NCBI RefSeq assembly: GCF_000430845.1
Contig: NZ_KE387264.1
Span: forward strand, 64,750 to 128,749
DNA length: 64,000 bases
Source of the DNA: Chryseobacterium gregarium DSM 19109
Lineage (GTDB): Bacteria > Bacteroidota > Bacteroidia > Flavobacteriales > Weeksellaceae
Direction: 5' to 3'
Below, piece after piece: positions 27,318-35,013 of the stretch (the stretch's first letter is position 1; each line of letters opens with the position of its first letter). The notes beneath the pieces are model-generated. The model searched no databases and was not told the origin of the DNA. It saw only the letters and a list, made by a program, of their open reading frames with translations. The position numbers and the translations under genes are program-made.

Positions 27318-27464
27318 TTAACTTAAAATATCACAAGGTACTATACAGATTACCCATGGACATCTTTTTACTCCCGGAGGAGGGCAACAGGCTTCGGAAC
27401 AGCCTGAGGCTCCGCCGTTAATGCCTTTCAGCTGGCCTCTTGAGATTTTCTTGAAATTTTTCAT
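27318..27464 (-). CDS. Double-glycine-leader Cys-rich peptide, 'bacteriocin-like'
   Basis: A 48-codon gene too small for ordinary ORF cut-offs. The product opens with a leader MKNFKKISRGQLKGINGG, in which the helix-forming KK..R..LK.I..GG pattern is that of double-glycine leaders cut by C39-peptidase ABC transporters. The 30-residue core carries six cysteines (22, 26, 27, 35, 40, 44) and a PPPG motif, enough for three disulfides. The leader is nearly identical in design to the neighbouring peptide 26 bp upstream, while the cores differ, as expected for cargo peptides. A strong hairpin terminator follows. I recognise the leader class from Chryseobacterium-type 'bacteriocin-like proteins'; activity is unknown. 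No exporter is in the window. Confidence 0.82.
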   Translation of the reverse strand: MKNFKKISRGQLKGINGGASGCSEACCPPPGVKRCPWVICIVPCDILS

Positions 27465-27490
27465 AATAAAGTAATTGGGTTAAACATCAA

Positions 27491-27634
27491 TTAAGGCTGG
27501 TTTCCGCCGCCGCATCCGTCATAGGGCATACACTGCCATTTTTTGTTGATCAGGCATAATTGTCCGCCCGGACAGTTAATCCCGCCTTTGATCGCTTTCA
27601 TTTCCTGTCGATTGACTTTTTTTAAATTTTTCAT
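27491..27634 (-). CDS. Double-glycine-leader Cys-rich peptide, 'bacteriocin-like'
   Basis: A 47-residue product with leader MKNLKKVNRQEMKAIKGG and a 29-residue core with four cysteines (21, 27, 35, 41), a CPGG turn near the start and a GCGGG tail. The reading frame, the shared leader and the tandem arrangement with the next peptide (26-bp gap) support a real gene. The double glycine at 17-18 should be the cleavage site, releasing the core on export. The peptide could be antimicrobial or a signal. It lies 184 bp downstream of the S33 hydrolase stop on the same strand, so it may share that transcript or use its own promoter; I see no exact promoter consensus in the gap, only a GATAAATTTATC palindrome (27790-27801). 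Confidence 0.82.
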   Translation of the reverse strand: MKNLKKVNRQEMKAIKGGINCPGGQLCLINKKWQCMPYDGCGGGNQP

Positions 27635-27818
27635 AAGATTTGGAATTGGTTGTATTCGAAATTAATAAATTTTTATCAATTGAATAGCATTATTCTGATA
27701 AATATTTTATTATTGATGAATTATTATGCGGTTTATTTTACTTTAAATGGTGTAATCATTGAGCCGATGGGGAGTCCAGGCTTGTTGAAGATAAATTTAT
27801 CCAAACTTTGTAAAGCGC

Positions 27819-28781
27819 CTATTTGCTGTCAACCGCCGGAACGTCTCCCAGAATATCGCTGATGATGATTTTCTGAACCTGCTCCGGTTCTTCCGTTAAT
27901 ACGGAATGTCCTGCATTTTTAAATTCATAGATATTCTTTTTCGGCGCTTTTAAAATCTTCATGTAATCTTTTGCAATATTAAAATTGGTCTGAAAATCTT
28001 TTTCACCGATAAAGAAATAGACGGGACAGCTGATTTCAGGCAATTCCGCCATTAGATTCTGACGCATGACCCGGTTCCATGTCGGCATCCAGGTTTTGGT
28101 CCAATCCTCCATATATTGCTTCAGAAGAGGAAGGTCTTTTTCTGCGAAAGGATGCCCATCATAGCTGAACATCCATTTTCTGAGATAGTACATATCTTCG
28201 TAACTCTTGAAAGGAATGGTAACGGTATTCAGTTCCTCCCGGGCCATACGGTTCGATTCCGATTTTGCATGATCTTTTAATTTTTTCAACAGCATCTGCT
28301 CACTCTTTGTCTGGTTGATTACCGGACTGAATGCGATATAGGCATCCAGGAGTTCAGGATGCTTTTCTGCCATTTTGAAGCCTAGGACTGTTCCCCACGA
28401 TTCCCCTACGAGATATAATTTTTTCTGATTGAATTTTTTCAGCAGCATTTGTATCAGTTCATAAGTATCATTTTCCATTAACTCCAGGGTTATCGGAACA
28501 GAGGATTTGTTTAAGGCGAGCGTTTTCCCTGCGTCTCTCTGATCCCACTGAACGACAAGAAAATGTTTTTGGAGCACATTAGAAAAAACTTCAGCCTGTT
28601 TCATCCTTGAGCTTCCGGGGCCTCCGTGTAAAAAAAGGATAAGCGGCCGGTCTTTGTTTCCGCTGTAGGAGATCACCTGTCTGATGCCGCCCACGGTTAC
28701 CGTGTCATAGTCCGGCTGGGATTGCCCAAATAATGCATTGAGGCCTAATACAATAACCAAAAGGCTTAAGATTCTTTTCAT
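27819..28781 (-). CDS. Exported alpha/beta hydrolase, proline iminopeptidase-like (S33)
   Basis: A 320-residue protein with a signal peptide (ending ALFGQ). The oxyanion motif HGGPG (52-56) and the nucleophile elbow GESWG with Ser128 are the hallmarks of S33 prolyl aminopeptidases and related hydrolases; the His is in NAGHSVL near residue 296. Family members remove N-terminal proline or act as general esterases. Export to the periplasm is predicted. It is transcribed toward the two peptide genes, but a functional tie to them is speculative. Confidence 0.82.
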   Translation of the reverse strand: MKRILSLLVIVLGLNALFGQSQPDYDTVTVGGIRQVISYSGNKDRPLILFLHGGPGSSRMKQAEVFSNVLQKHFLVVQWDQRDAGKTLALNKSSVPITLELMENDTYELIQMLLKKFNQKKLYLVGESWGTVLGFKMAEKHPELLDAYIAFSPVINQTKSEQMLLKKLKDHAKSESNRMAREELNTVTIPFKSYEDMYYLRKWMFSYDGHPFAEKDLPLLKQYMEDWTKTWMPTWNRVMRQNLMAELPEISCPVYFFIGEKDFQTNFNIAKDYMKILKAPKKNIYEFKNAGHSVLTEEPEQVQKIIISDILGDVPAVDSK

Positions 28782-29162
28782 AATTATTTTAATAGATGTT
28801 TTTATTTTTATTGAAACCGTTTTACCGGAATTTATAGCTGTATTTCAATCTTTTTCAAATCCATTCATTGTCATACGGAATGAATGATTCCATACAGGTT
28901 TTCTACTCAATTCCGTCCGATACCGCACGGCCGCAAGATAGCAAAAAATTCAGTCAGCAGATCAGTGCCTGATATAAAAGAAAAAAGGCCGGTAAGATCA
29001 GTAAAATATCTTCAATTAAACTGAAACAAAAAACTGGATATCCTGAGATGCGTACCATTGCCTACAGGTGAAATAACCTGTGTTTTCTTGCCGCTGATGA
29101 TCATTAAATGGTGAGTGCATTGAATTTTAAGCATATCTTAGCGAAAAATAGATACGATTGTC
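28782..29162. other. Intergenic between divergent genes
   Basis: About 380 bp between the S33 hydrolase and the TonB-C protein. A small hairpin ACAGGT-GAAATA-ACCTGT (29064-29081) is followed by a T-rich stretch. I see no gene and no full promoter consensus, although TATCTTAG at 29134-29141 is one base from the -7 box. Confidence 0.4.
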
Positions 29163-29609
29163 ATGAAGAAAATCAAGTTTGCCGCTGCGGTGATTATTTT
29201 GAACAGTCCGCTGGTGTTTGCCCAAAAAGTTACTAAAACGGACGTGCGAGATGGCGAACCTGTCATTATGTATACCTCGCCATCGGAAGGAATCCAAAAG
29301 TCCAACCCGGAAGTCCAGCCCGAATTTAAAGGCGGCCAGGCTGAGATGAGTGCGTTTATATCCAGGAACCTGAAGTATCCGAAAGAGGCGGTTAAAAATA
29401 ATATACAGGGGCTGCTGGTGGTGCAGCTTGATATTGCCAAAGATGGCACTGCAAGGTTCGGCAAGTTTATAAGGGCACTTGGTTACGGCTGCGACGAAGA
29501 GGTGAAAAGGCTGATCGGTAAAATGCCAAAATGGAACCCTGCTTTAGTGAACGGAAAACCGGCAGAGTCTGAGTATATCATGAGGGTCAGTTTTAAACTT
29601 GCAGAGTGA
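29163..29609 (+). CDS. TonB C-terminal domain protein
   Basis: A 148-residue exported protein: signal peptide (ending LVFAQ), a short linker, and from about residue 58 a TonB-C domain (PEFKGGQAEMSAFISRNLKYP, then VVQLDIAKDGT and the closing YIMRVSFKL). It lacks the N-terminal membrane anchor of a true TonB energy transducer, so it is a free periplasmic TonB-C domain, a common and poorly understood type in Bacteroidota. It stands alone. Confidence 0.82.
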   Translation: MKKIKFAAAVIILNSPLVFAQKVTKTDVRDGEPVIMYTSPSEGIQKSNPEVQPEFKGGQAEMSAFISRNLKYPKEAVKNNIQGLLVVQLDIAKDGTARFGKFIRALGYGCDEEVKRLIGKMPKWNPALVNGKPAESEYIMRVSFKLAE

Positions 29610-29721
29610 TAATAATTTACTGTAAAAGTCTTGTATTTTCACCAAAAAGAAACGAAGGCGTTGGATCTGACTGAAAAATCAGGTAATCAAATCACACAGC
29701 GCATCGCCCCAACCGGATCAA

Positions 29722-30078
29722 TTAAGCATTTTTCTTTACGACCTCAACCATCGTACCGATATCAAAAGGTTTTTCAATATAGTCGTCAGCTTTGCATTCC
29801 TTTGCCTGCTCAGGCAAATTGGTAGAGGTGGAAGTAAGTACCGCTGCCACTTCTTCGGTAGCAGGGTCAGACTTTAATTCTTCAATTACTTTTGTCCCTT
29901 TTTTATTCCCTCTGATGTGTTCATCCACAATCACGACATCAGGATCAATATCACCAATTTCTTCAATCGGGTCGGTTGTCAGTGATGGAATAACATTAAA
30001 GCCTTCATCCGTCAAAACCTGATCCATGATATCCAATATTTGTTCATTATCCTGAATAAGGACAATTTTTTTATTCAT
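29722..30078 (-). CDS. Receiver-only response regulator
   Basis: A 118-residue CheY-like receiver domain with no output domain. Conserved sites are present: Asp10 in the acidic pocket, phospho-acceptor Asp52 (VVIVDEH), Thr in LTSTS and Lys in YIEKPF. The second acidic pocket residue is Gln9/Asn11 rather than Asp, a mild deviation. It lies 316 bp downstream of the large PAS histidine kinase on the same strand and could be its partner in a phosphorelay or act on a motor or enzyme; that pairing is inferred from position. Confidence 0.85.
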   Translation of the reverse strand: MNKKIVLIQDNEQILDIMDQVLTDEGFNVIPSLTTDPIEEIGDIDPDVVIVDEHIRGNKKGTKVIEELKSDPATEEVAAVLTSTSTNLPEQAKECKADDYIEKPFDIGTMVEVVKKNA

Positions 30079-30394
30079 AAACGGTCATATATATGGTGTA
30101 AATGTATGAAAAAAATTCATTGCATACTCGTTTAACCCACATTGTGGAGAAATCGTCTATAATATAATACTCATTAATTCGTTTCTTTATTTTTTTGGTG
30201 CATGCTTTTGACAACTTCATTTCGGATAACCATCTTGGTCTGGCTTCATTTACTCCAGTAGGGGAGGTATTGAATGCTTTTTTTTAATATGTTTTGGATA
30301 CCTGGGCAAAAAACTCCTGTAATGATTGAAATATTGCCGCTTATGCTATCAACGCCGGTTATGCTGTAATTATTGCTCTGCATCTTCCTTTGCT
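30079..30394. other. Intergenic
   Basis: About 315 bp between the response regulator and the PAS kinase. AT-rich; I see no gene, repeat or clear terminator. Confidence 0.4.
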
Positions 30395-32770
30395 TTATAC
30401 ATTTAGCGGCAGCGAAAAAACAAATTCAGAGCCCTTGCCGATTTCGCTTTTTACTGAAATGGTGCCTTTGTGATGGCTGATGATTTCCGAGCAGAGATAC
30501 AGGCCTATCCCGAAACCGGAAATTGAATGCATGTCATCACCCTCCACCCTGTAATAGCGGTCAAAAATGTGAGCCGCATCTTCCGGTGTGATCCCTTTGC
30601 CCTGGTCTTTAACACTGATATAGGCAAATTCATGATTGAAAGTACATGAAATATCAATAACACTGCCCGTCGGAGAATATTTAACGGCATTGCTGATCAG
30701 GTTATGGATAACCTGCCCGATTTTATCCCGGTCAGCACTGATCTTTACAGAGTCTGCTGGGGCAAAGATGATGCTATGGCTGCTGATCGTAGCTAAGGAT
30801 TCCTCTTCCGCTTCTTTCAGTAACAGGGCCAGGTCAAACAACTGCCTGTTAATATGGATCTTACCGGATTCAAGCCTTGAGATATTTAAAAAACCATTGA
30901 TCATGGCCGTCATTTTATTGATCTGCAGATCCGCTTTTTCCAATATTCCGGGAAAAGTTTCGTTTCCTGTTTTTGCGGATTTGAGCTGCATAAGCTGAAC
31001 ATAACCTTTTATCGAGGTGAGCGGAGTTTTCAGTTCATGGCTTACCATTCCGATGAAATCATTTTTCCGGATTTCATCCAGCTTTTTTTCAGTGATCTCA
31101 TGGATGACACCGGTAAAATATTTCTTTCCGTCTTTTTGCTGTACTTCACCTATGGCGCGCACCCACCGCAGCTTTTCATCATGGTGGCCGATGATCTGGT
31201 ATTCCATATCAAAGCGCATGTTTTCCATAAATGCCCGTTCCACGCTTGCCGCTACTGATTCGCGAAAGTCCGGGTGTATCTGATTAACAGCAGCCTCGTA
31301 TGGCATAACCTCATCCTGATGAAACCCGAAGAATTCTTTAAGCTTTGGGGAAGCGGTAAAGGTACGGTCATCCGCACTGATTTGAAAAGTGCCTAATCCT
31401 GCTGCATCGACGGCCATTCTCAGATTTTCTTCTGCACGCTTAATCTCTGCGCTGGCAAGATGCTGTTCGGTGATGTCCATTACCACGCCGGTAAAAGCAG
31501 AAAAAGTGCCTGAAGGGTCTGCTTTAAGATTGCCTATGGCGCGCAGCCACCGGAGATGGTTGTCATGGAACCCGATAACCGGGTAGGTAACGTCGTAATC
31601 ACCGTTGTTATAAATGGCGTTTTCCAGTTTTGCGGCAACATAAGGCCGGTATTCTTCCGTAATCTGTGCCAGTGCCTGCTCAATGGAAAGCGACTCATCT
31701 TCATAGTATCCGAACAGTTCTTTTAAACGGGCATCGGTAATGAACTCCCGGGTAATGGAATGGATAAACCAGGTGCCGAAATTCGCTGCATTAACCGCCA
31801 GGCGGAAAGCAATCTGGCCTTCTTCGATTTTTTCATTGGCCTTTATTAATTCATCATTAACCTGGGCTACTTCTTCAAGAGTAGCCGCAAGCTCATGGTT
31901 GGCATTTTCCAGCTCTTCATTGAGTGCCTGCAGGACTTTTGATCCGTTTTCCAGGCTTTCTTCCCATTTTTTACGTTCGGTTACATCCCGGGTGGCCCCG
32001 GCTATTGCTTCAACGTTGCCATATTCATCGAGAACGGGAGTGAAAATATAATCATATACCCTCCTGCCTAAAATTGCGTGGGGAAATGACACTTCTCCGC
32101 GGATGGGAAGTTTGGTTTCCTTGATCCGGTCAATTTCTTTCTCATGCATTTCCGCATGCCAGGGTTCATAGCCGATTTCCAACAGTCCTTTTCCGATGGA
32201 ATCTTCCCATGTTTTGCCCCACATGTTCAGCAGGGCCTGATTGGCATAGGTAAAGCGGTAGTTGAGGTCAAATACATACAGCAGGTCGGGCGTTGATGAA
32301 GTAACGGTTTCATACAGCCTTTTTTGCTGGTCCGACTGCGTTTTAGCATTTAATAATGCTTCCTCAGCCTCTTTACGCTGGGTGATGTCCTGTGCTGTTC
32401 CAAACCATTCAATAATATCACCCTGTTCATCCAGAATAGGGATGGCTTTGGAAAAAGTCCATCCGGGCGTGCCATCAGCCCGCAGAACCCGGTGTTCCAG
32501 GCTAAAAATTTTTTTCTCTCGGATGCATTCTTCTATCTTGGCATTTACCATATCCATATCAGCAGGATATATATTGTCAGACCTCCAGTTGGTGGTTGGC
32601 GCATCGGCATCTTTAAGAAAGCCCCTGCCGTCAAGTTCACGCATCTCCCTCCAGTCAGGGCTTAATGAGTACACGACATTTGACGTGGCTTCAATCAAGG
32701 CTTTCAGGCGGTCTTCCGTTTCAGCATTTCTTTGCTTTTCAGAGGTATGTTTATTGGAGAAATTTGTCAT
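30395..32770 (-). CDS. Soluble multi-PAS sensor histidine kinase
   Basis: A 791-residue histidine kinase without membrane segments. There are four PAS/PAC units (about 20-135, 150-275, 325-440 and 445-565), each ending in a D(I/V)T-type PAC, with a coiled coil rich in Glu and Asn around 275-325. HisKA carries His578 in MVSHELKTPL, and the HATPase domain shows NAVKYSPTG, DQGKG and GFGIGLYL. It senses a cytoplasmic cue, not identifiable here, and phosphorylates a response regulator. The nearest candidate is the receiver-only protein downstream. The PAS domains resemble one another, suggesting internal duplication. Confidence 0.9.
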   Translation of the reverse strand: MTNFSNKHTSEKQRNAETEDRLKALIEATSNVVYSLSPDWREMRELDGRGFLKDADAPTTNWRSDNIYPADMDMVNAKIEECIREKKIFSLEHRVLRADGTPGWTFSKAIPILDEQGDIIEWFGTAQDITQRKEAEEALLNAKTQSDQQKRLYETVTSSTPDLLYVFDLNYRFTYANQALLNMWGKTWEDSIGKGLLEIGYEPWHAEMHEKEIDRIKETKLPIRGEVSFPHAILGRRVYDYIFTPVLDEYGNVEAIAGATRDVTERKKWEESLENGSKVLQALNEELENANHELAATLEEVAQVNDELIKANEKIEEGQIAFRLAVNAANFGTWFIHSITREFITDARLKELFGYYEDESLSIEQALAQITEEYRPYVAAKLENAIYNNGDYDVTYPVIGFHDNHLRWLRAIGNLKADPSGTFSAFTGVVMDITEQHLASAEIKRAEENLRMAVDAAGLGTFQISADDRTFTASPKLKEFFGFHQDEVMPYEAAVNQIHPDFRESVAASVERAFMENMRFDMEYQIIGHHDEKLRWVRAIGEVQQKDGKKYFTGVIHEITEKKLDEIRKNDFIGMVSHELKTPLTSIKGYVQLMQLKSAKTGNETFPGILEKADLQINKMTAMINGFLNISRLESGKIHINRQLFDLALLLKEAEEESLATISSHSIIFAPADSVKISADRDKIGQVIHNLISNAVKYSPTGSVIDISCTFNHEFAYISVKDQGKGITPEDAAHIFDRYYRVEGDDMHSISGFGIGLYLCSEIISHHKGTISVKSEIGKGSEFVFSLPLNV

Positions 32771-33316
32771 ATATCGTTGCTGCTGGAATTATGATTGACT
32801 AAAAAATAAATAAAGCGTAAGCTTTGTGTACACTTACCAATCGGTAGAATCAGATCTTCGGAAAAAGAGTACAGAAATCCAATGCCTTAATTTTTGGCTG
32901 AAAAGTTACGACAAAGTAAATAATCCTAAAAAAAATCAGCAACTTTTTTGCAGTGTCAAAAGAATTAGGAAGTTCAGGGTTTCAGGGTTCTGTTTTATTC
33001 AAAAGGCTATCCGGTATTTTTGCAGTATCCTCTAACTATTCAAGGGTTTTTTATAATAACGCCGGTCTTAAAGTTTAAACTGCTGTTTACCGGATCGGGG
33101 TTGTAAGCCTGGATAAAAAATCATTCTTTTAACCAGGATCTTACTGTCTGTAACAAATGTTTACATGATGGCATAAAAATAAATGTTCATTTTTTTTCAT
33201 TAATTTAGCATTGGTTTAAAGCGGATCATTTGTACAGTGATCTTTACGATGAAAAGCCGAAAATGTTGACGTCCAGTTCAGGATAAACAGCCAGCCCTCA
33301 GACATAGAACTCTATA
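32771..33316. other. Intergenic between divergent regulators
   Basis: About 545 bp between the PAS kinase and the AraC regulator. There is a short tandem TTCAGGG repeat near 32973 and otherwise AT-rich sequence. I see no gene or confident promoter consensus. Confidence 0.4.
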
Positions 33317-34165
33317 ATGGACACATTCACTACTTACAGCTACGTTTCAGACAGGCAGGTGCCGAGAAATAAGATCCTGCTTCCGAATAACATGGTTTCA
33401 TTACTGGAACAGGGAGAAAAAATTGTGTATTATGCCAACCACAAAACAATTATTACAGATAACCAGTTTGCGATACTTTCTTCGGGTAATTGTTTAATGA
33501 CGGAAAAGATTCCCGTAAATAATACGTATCGCAGCACCATGCTGTTTTTTGACAATTCTGCATGGTCAAAATTCTTTGTAAAATATGCTTCGGTAATTGA
33601 CAGGATTCCACCAAATCCCGGAAGGTTTAAAAAGCCTTTTGCCGTATTTGAAAAAGATGAATTTATAAAGGCTTACCTGACTTCCCTTAAACTCATCCAA
33701 TTAAAACCGGCTTCTTTTTCAGACAAAATGACAGCGCTGAAATTTGAAGAACTGATGCTTCACCTCCTTGAAAATTATCCGGAAGAAATCCTTTCGTTCC
33801 ATGCAAAAAATCAGGAAGAATACTCTGACTTTGAAATCAGGAAAGCGGTTGAATTAAACATAACCAACAATCTCACATTAGAAGAACTGGCATTTTTGTG
33901 CCATACCAGTGCTTCCACTTTCAAACGGAAATTCATAAAGCTCTATCATCAAGCACCCGGACAGTACTTTTTACATCAAAAAATGGAAACGGCGAGATCA
34001 TTGCTGCTTCAAAATGAAAATCCGGGGATTGTAGCCTATAAAGTGGGCTATGAAAATCATTCAAGCTTCTCACAGGTATTTAAAAAAGTTTATGGCATGA
34101 GCCCTAAAGAATTTAAGCAGCAAAATCTGACCGTTTCCGGACAGCATTTGACCGATCATCAATAA
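33317..34165 (+). CDS. AraC-family transcriptional regulator
   Basis: A 282-residue regulator. The C-terminal 100 residues form the double helix-turn-helix of AraC proteins, with LTLEELAFLCHTSASTFKRKF as the first helix pair and NPGIVAYKVGYENHSSFSQVFKKVYGMSP as the second. The N-terminal half (about 1-165) is ExsA/cupin-like and may sense a ligand. The DinB-like gene starts 53 bp downstream and has its own -7 box, so the regulator may act on it or on a distant target. Confidence 0.88.
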   Translation: MDTFTTYSYVSDRQVPRNKILLPNNMVSLLEQGEKIVYYANHKTIITDNQFAILSSGNCLMTEKIPVNNTYRSTMLFFDNSAWSKFFVKYASVIDRIPPNPGRFKKPFAVFEKDEFIKAYLTSLKLIQLKPASFSDKMTALKFEELMLHLLENYPEEILSFHAKNQEEYSDFEIRKAVELNITNNLTLEELAFLCHTSASTFKRKFIKLYHQAPGQYFLHQKMETARSLLLQNENPGIVAYKVGYENHSSFSQVFKKVYGMSPKEFKQQNLTVSGQHLTDHQ

Positions 34166-34186
34166 TCCCATACCTGAACTGCTTTC

Positions 34187-34194
34187 TAACTTTG
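34187..34194 (+). promoter_or_regulatory. Bacteroidota -7 box upstream of the DinB-like gene
   Basis: TAACTTTG is an exact match to TAnnTTTG and lies 24 bases before the ATG at 34219. No TTG is found at the expected -33 spacing, so it is a half-site promoter call. Confidence 0.5.
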
Positions 34195-34218
34195 CGCTGA
34201 ATTTAAAACGTAAAGAAA

Positions 34219-34725
34219 ATGACAAAAAAGTATTTCACGGAATTGGCAGATTATAATAACTGGACCGACCGTATTATCATTGAATGGCTGGAACAACTCA
34301 GTGAAGAACAATGGGAACAACCTATTACAAGCAGTTTCAGTAGTATTAAACAGACTGCCGTTCATATGGTAAGTGCTAAAAAAATCTGGATTGACTTCTG
34401 GACAAAAGTGCCCGGTCCCGTTTATCTGTCTGCTGAATTTAACGGCACAAAAAGCGAACTGATTACAATCTGGGAAAAAGCATCTGAAGACCTTCAGTAT
34501 TTTATCAGAAACCATCCCGAAGAAGATTATCAGCAGCCCGTAACCGTTTTATATCCAAACGGCAAAGAAGTGGAAATGATATTCTGGAAGACTTTACCGC
34601 ATTTCGTTAATCATGCTGCTTACCACCGTGGGCAATTGGTTACGTTATTGCGACAGGCAGGGTTTACAGATTTTTCCAATACCGATTTATTTACTTATTT
34701 TATGATTCAGAATAAGCAGGTATAG
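34219..34725 (+). CDS. DinB/YfiT-like metal-dependent protein
   Basis: A 168-residue four-helix-bundle protein of the DinB family. The three metal-binding histidines are visible: one in TAVHMVSA near residue 50 and the pair in NHAAYHRGQ near 133-137. Members include thiol transferases (bacillithiol or mycothiol type) and proteins of unknown role. A start at the first ATG follows a purine-rich stretch. Its function cannot be narrowed further. Confidence 0.82.
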   Translation: MTKKYFTELADYNNWTDRIIIEWLEQLSEEQWEQPITSSFSSIKQTAVHMVSAKKIWIDFWTKVPGPVYLSAEFNGTKSELITIWEKASEDLQYFIRNHPEEDYQQPVTVLYPNGKEVEMIFWKTLPHFVNHAAYHRGQLVTLLRQAGFTDFSNTDLFTYFMIQNKQV

Positions 34726-34960
34726 TCGGAACAGAGAACCACCCGGCCATTGATGTCTTTGCATTTACCATGTACCGGAGAAATTTGTAGTTCCGGCAAA
34801 GTGAAAGATGCTAAAGAATCAAAAGCTTTTTGTAATGCCTTCCCTGTTTAGGAGATCATTATTTTTTGAAGTCCTGCCATATTTAAAGGATGGGCGCTAT
34901 CCTTAGATAATCCACAATAAATATGAAGGATATGAAATCTAAAAATGAATTAGTTTCACA

Positions 34961-34987
34961 AAAAAAATCCTGCCGAGGGCAGGATTT
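34961..34987 (-). terminator. Intrinsic terminator of the ice-binding protein gene
   Basis: AAATCCTGCC and GGCAGGATTT form a 10-bp stem with a GAG loop; read on the minus strand it runs into a T tract. It lies 26 bp past the stop codon. Confidence 0.85.
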
Positions 34988-35013
34988 GTAAATAGGGTCT
35001 TGATTTTAATATA

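Noticed and set aside
27224..27421. A plus-strand 65-codon frame
   Set aside because: It runs straight through the 22-bp hairpin and opposite the peptide gene; the coding signal is on the minus strand.
27318..28781. The S33 hydrolase as the processing peptidase of the GG-leader peptides
   Set aside because: GG leaders are cut by C39 peptidases during export; the S33 enzyme is of another class, so adjacency alone is not enough.
29163..29609. A TonB energy transducer for the SusC systems
   Set aside because: It has a cleavable signal peptide instead of a membrane anchor and no proline-rich linker.
32262..32798. A 178-codon plus-strand frame opposite the four-PAS kinase
   Set aside because: It is a Ser/Arg-rich shadow of the PAS coding region with no domain of its own.
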